NCBI GenBank assembly: GCA_016296655.1
Contig: JAEDIW010000083.1
Coordinates: forward strand, 1 to 6,368
Source of the DNA: Treponema sp.
GTDB taxonomy: Bacteria; Spirochaetota; Spirochaetia; Treponematales; Treponemataceae
Direction of reading: 5' to 3'
Length of the DNA stretch: 6,368 nucleotides
The position numbers and the translations under genes were made by a program. Of this stretch, positions 4,465-6,368 are shown one piece after another. Position 1 is the first letter of the stretch. Every line of letters begins with the position of its first letter. The notes beneath the pieces were generated by a model, which was not told the DNA's origin, ran no database searches, and saw only the letters and a program-made list of their open reading frames with translations.

Positions 4465-6167
4465 TGTTCCTTTTCTCCGGCTATATTTTCTGGCGATGAA
4501 ACCCAGCGTTTTTGATTTATTCTGATTGAAATTGATGTTCCTTCGCCAACGGCGCTGTCAATTTCAATAATTCCCTTACAGTTTTTTATAATTGTGTTTA
4601 CAGAATCAAGGCCTATTCCATGATTTTCTTTTTTCTCAGTCTTTGTGCTAAATCCCCGCTCAAAAATTCTATCCTGAATTTCAGCAGGAACTCCACAACC
4701 GTTATCATCAACATTTATCCGAAGACATGAATCATCGGAATTAATAAACAGCTTTATTTCCCCAGCCATCTTAGCAGATTTTGTTGCTTCAATGGAATTT
4801 TCAAGCAGATTTCCAAGAATGACTGTAAGCTGTGACGTACTCAAATAAGAATTATGTCTCTCCAGAAAACTGGATTTTTCAAGAAGTAAATCTACTCCCT
4901 GCTCTTTGGCTTCATTTGTCTTTCCAAGAATCAAAGCAGCTATAGTCTTGTTCTGAATATTCTTAATTACCGCATTTTGAGAAGTTTGTAAAGAATTAAA
5001 ATGCGTTATGTAATCCATTGCAAGCTGATATTCCTCAAGCTGAAGCATACCAAGAAGTATATGCATTTCATTTTTAAAATTGTGCATATTGGAGCGAAGT
5101 GCTTCAACAACAAACCTGAATCCTGTCAGTTCTTCTGCCATGTTTTTCAATGTAGTATGATTTCGGATTATGGCTACAGCACCTATAACATTGTCATATT
5201 CTTTTAATGGTACAAAATTTATAATCAGGCTGTTTTTTCCAGCTGACTGAGGAATGTTATGCTCTGCAATTCCTGATTCAAGAACTGAAATCAAATTCAT
5301 GCAGATATTCAATTCTTTCAGGCTTCTTCCTTCGTAATTTTCATTTTTTTTCAAGTTAAAAAGTTTTTTTGCACTTTCCGTACAAACTGTGATATTTCCG
5401 GCTAAATCAATTGAAATAAGGCCTTCTTCCAGATTATCCAGAATTTTTGTCTTGCGGCTGAAAAGCTTTGCAAAAGATTCTGGTTCATACCCCATAAGAC
5501 TTTTGCGGATTTTTGAAAATATAAAATATGAAGTTGAAATTGTCGTAAAAATCGTTGCCAGAACAATCAAAAAATAGCGAAGAATATATGACTGGTTCAG
5601 TAGGTGCAGAGTTTTCAACGAAATTCCGACAATCGCATATCCGTAGATTACACCACTTTCAGTTTTTATGGAAACAAACGAGCACAGCTGCTTTACAGGT
5701 CTTCCCTTTCGGTCTTTTCCAATTTCAATAATCTGCGTCTGAATTTTTTTATTGTTCAGCGGAAGAATCGGAATTTCTGTTTCCTCTGGGATTCCGGCAT
5801 AATGGTAAAGGCAAATCCGCCTTGTATCGATTATTGTAATGCTGTCTATGGTTGAAGAATTTTTTACAATGTTATCCAGATAAGAAATCAATTTTGTAGT
5901 TGCCATTTTTGAAACAAGAGCGTCATAAATTATGTAATTTTCTGCGAGGCTGTTTGCCATATTTTCACAATTAGAAATCAGAATATTTTTTGTACGCTCA
6001 AGATTTGTTGAAAGAATTATTATAGAAACAAGACTGATTGTAACGATGGAAATTGCTGCATTTACAATAAAAATCTGGAAAAACAACGGGCCTGCTTTTA
6101 TTCTTGAGAAAAACCTGAGGATTTTTAACTTACAAAACTTACAAAACTTTAAAAAATTTACAAACAC
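4461..6167 (-). CDS. Membrane sensor histidine kinase, CitA/DcuS type (568 aa)
   Basis: Sensor kinase of the carboxylate-sensing subfamily. A basic N-terminus precedes membrane segment 1 (about 28-52), an extracytoplasmic PAS-like sensor domain (about 53-194), membrane segment 2 (about 196-219), a cytoplasmic PAS domain (about 235-340), a dimerisation/phosphotransfer helix pair with phospho-acceptor His362 in MHNFKNEMHILLGML, and an HATPase domain. ATP-binding motifs are Asn453/Asn457 (GNLLENS), DDNGCG (487-492), the F-box around 502-506 and HGIGLDS (516-522). In the sensor domain, DTRRICLYH (114-122) aligns with the ligand-binding strand of CitA/DcuS: the His is kept but the expected Arg three residues before it appears to be Leu or Cys, so a different ligand is possible. 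The start is GTG at 6167 with AGGA 6 nt upstream; no ATG gives a better N-terminus. Its length is close to that of DcuS-type kinases. First gene of an operon with the regulator (4-bp overlap) and a VanZ-like gene. Confidence 0.92.
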   Translation of the reverse strand: MFVNFLKFCKFCKLKILRFFSRIKAGPLFFQIFIVNAAISIVTISLVSIIILSTNLERTKNILISNCENMANSLAENYIIYDALVSKMATTKLISYLDNIVKNSSTIDSITIIDTRRICLYHYAGIPEETEIPILPLNNKKIQTQIIEIGKDRKGRPVKQLCSFVSIKTESGVIYGYAIVGISLKTLHLLNQSYILRYFLIVLATIFTTISTSYFIFSKIRKSLMGYEPESFAKLFSRKTKILDNLEEGLISIDLAGNITVCTESAKKLFNLKKNENYEGRSLKELNICMNLISVLESGIAEHNIPQSAGKNSLIINFVPLKEYDNVIGAVAIIRNHTTLKNMAEELTGFRFVVEALRSNMHNFKNEMHILLGMLQLEEYQLAMDYITHFNSLQTSQNAVIKNIQNKTIAALILGKTNEAKEQGVDLLLEKSSFLERHNSYLSTSQLTVILGNLLENSIEATKSAKMAGEIKLFINSDDSCLRINVDDNGCGVPAEIQDRIFERGFSTKTEKKENHGIGLDSVNTIIKNCKGIIEIDSAVGEGTSISIRINQKRWVSSPENIAGEKEQ

Positions 6168-6187
6168 TATGATTCCTGTATTTGTAA

Positions 6188-6215
6188 ATTATACTTGAAA
6201 AACAGTAAAAGTCAT
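6188..6215 (-). promoter_or_regulatory. Promoter of the kinase-regulator-VanZ operon
   Basis: On the minus strand a perfect -10 box TATAAT (6193-6188) lies 16 bp after ATGACT (6215-6210), a -35 box with 4 of 6 matches. Transcription should begin near 6181, leaving a short leader of about 14 nt that just accommodates the AGGA ribosome-binding site before the GTG. The -35 box lies within one arm of an inverted repeat (6207-6214 with 6226-6233), a plausible binding site for a regulator, possibly the system's own response regulator (inference). Confidence 0.6.
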
Positions 6216-6233
6216 TAAACTTATTTGACTTTT
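6207..6233. repeat. Inverted repeat overlapping the kinase promoter -35
   Basis: AAAAGTCA (6207-6214) and TGACTTTT (6226-6233) are perfect 8-bp inverted repeats around 11 nt of AT-rich DNA. The left arm overlaps the -35 box of the kinase promoter. The right arm can alternatively pair with a second AAAAAGTCA copy at 6345-6353. A regulator binding site or one end of a mobile-like palindromic element are both possible. Confidence 0.5.
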
Positions 6234-6356
6234 TTCAGGGTGTAACAAAAACTTTGCCTGAGAGAGCGTCAAAGTTTTTTTCACAAGTTTGCGTTGCAAA
6301 CTTCCCTATTTATTGCACATTCTCATTACATTGCGAATGTGCCTAAAAAGTCAAAT
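6223..6356. repeat. Nested hairpin element (right cluster)
   Basis: A 12-bp perfect inverted repeat (6223-6234 with 6345-6356, containing TGACTTTTT / AAAAAGTCA) encloses three further hairpins in a row. These are AAAAACTTTG / CAAAGTTTTT (6247-6256, 6270-6279), AAGTTTGC / GCAAACTT (6285-6292, 6296-6303, 3-nt loop) and GCACATT / AATGTGC (6315-6321, 6336-6342). The middle hairpin is followed by CCCTATT, resembling the TCCCTTA flank of the left cluster at 7-164. No reading frame of note is present. It lies upstream of the kinase promoter, outside that transcript. It may be a small non-autonomous palindromic element; no target-site duplication is visible. Confidence 0.55.
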
Positions 6357-6368
6357 CGGAAATTGAGA

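Noticed and set aside
6121..6150. Tandem 9-bp repeat AAGTTTTGT in the kinase N-terminus
   Set aside because: It encodes KFCKFCK, a short basic lead-in to the first membrane segment. Two copies can arise by chance in such AT-rich DNA, and nothing suggests a regulatory role.

Overview
The window looks like a chromosomal segment of an AT-rich bacterium. Coding DNA is A/T-biased, non-coding DNA is very T- and A-rich, and consensus sigma-70-type promoters are visible. The mix of genes, the T-rich gene starts and the hairpin-laden intergenic DNA fit a host-associated Treponema or similar spirochaete best. That is an impression only: no gene here fixes the taxon.

Left part (1-690): no convincing gene, but dense structure. 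A cluster of long AT-stem hairpins lies at 7-164, followed by AT-rich DNA with nothing recognisable. Two divergent promoters come next. One reads leftward (TTGACA, 17 bp, TATTAT; 373 to 345) with a palindrome over its predicted start site. The other reads rightward (TTGACA, 17 bp, TAAACT; 439-467) and is embedded in two copies of a GTGAAC-N4-GCTCAC palindrome typical of TetR-type operators. The rightward transcript starts with a leader of about 217 nt carrying a GC-rich, cloverleaf-like element (about 511-650), then encodes a small flavodoxin-family protein (691-1176).

Middle (1177-3229): a short T-rich spacer leads to a Rel/RelA-SpoT family (p)ppGpp enzyme (1352-3229). It has an RFKD synthetase motif, a damaged HD hydrolase motif (HS instead of HD), and no C-terminal ACT domain; the protein ends in a Lys/Glu-rich tail. 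Its predicted promoter lies so close to the ATG that the mRNA may be leaderless.

Right part (3297-6215, minus strand): a probable three-gene operon, convergent to rel. It encodes a CitA/DcuS-type membrane sensor kinase (GTG start), a CitB/DcuR-type response regulator overlapping it by ATGA, and 43 bp later a small VanZ-family membrane protein. The kinase has its own promoter with a perfect TATAAT. Upstream of that promoter is a second cluster of hairpins (6207-6356), part of it enclosed by a 12-bp inverted repeat. It shares the flanking motif TCCCT with the left cluster.

The genes fit a theme of environmental sensing and stress response (redox flavoprotein, alarmone synthesis, small-molecule two-component signalling), but only the kinase-regulator pair is a demonstrable functional unit. 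I do not see a clearly new multi-gene system. The most unusual items are the altered Rel, the double-operator promoter with its structured leader, and the two hairpin clusters.
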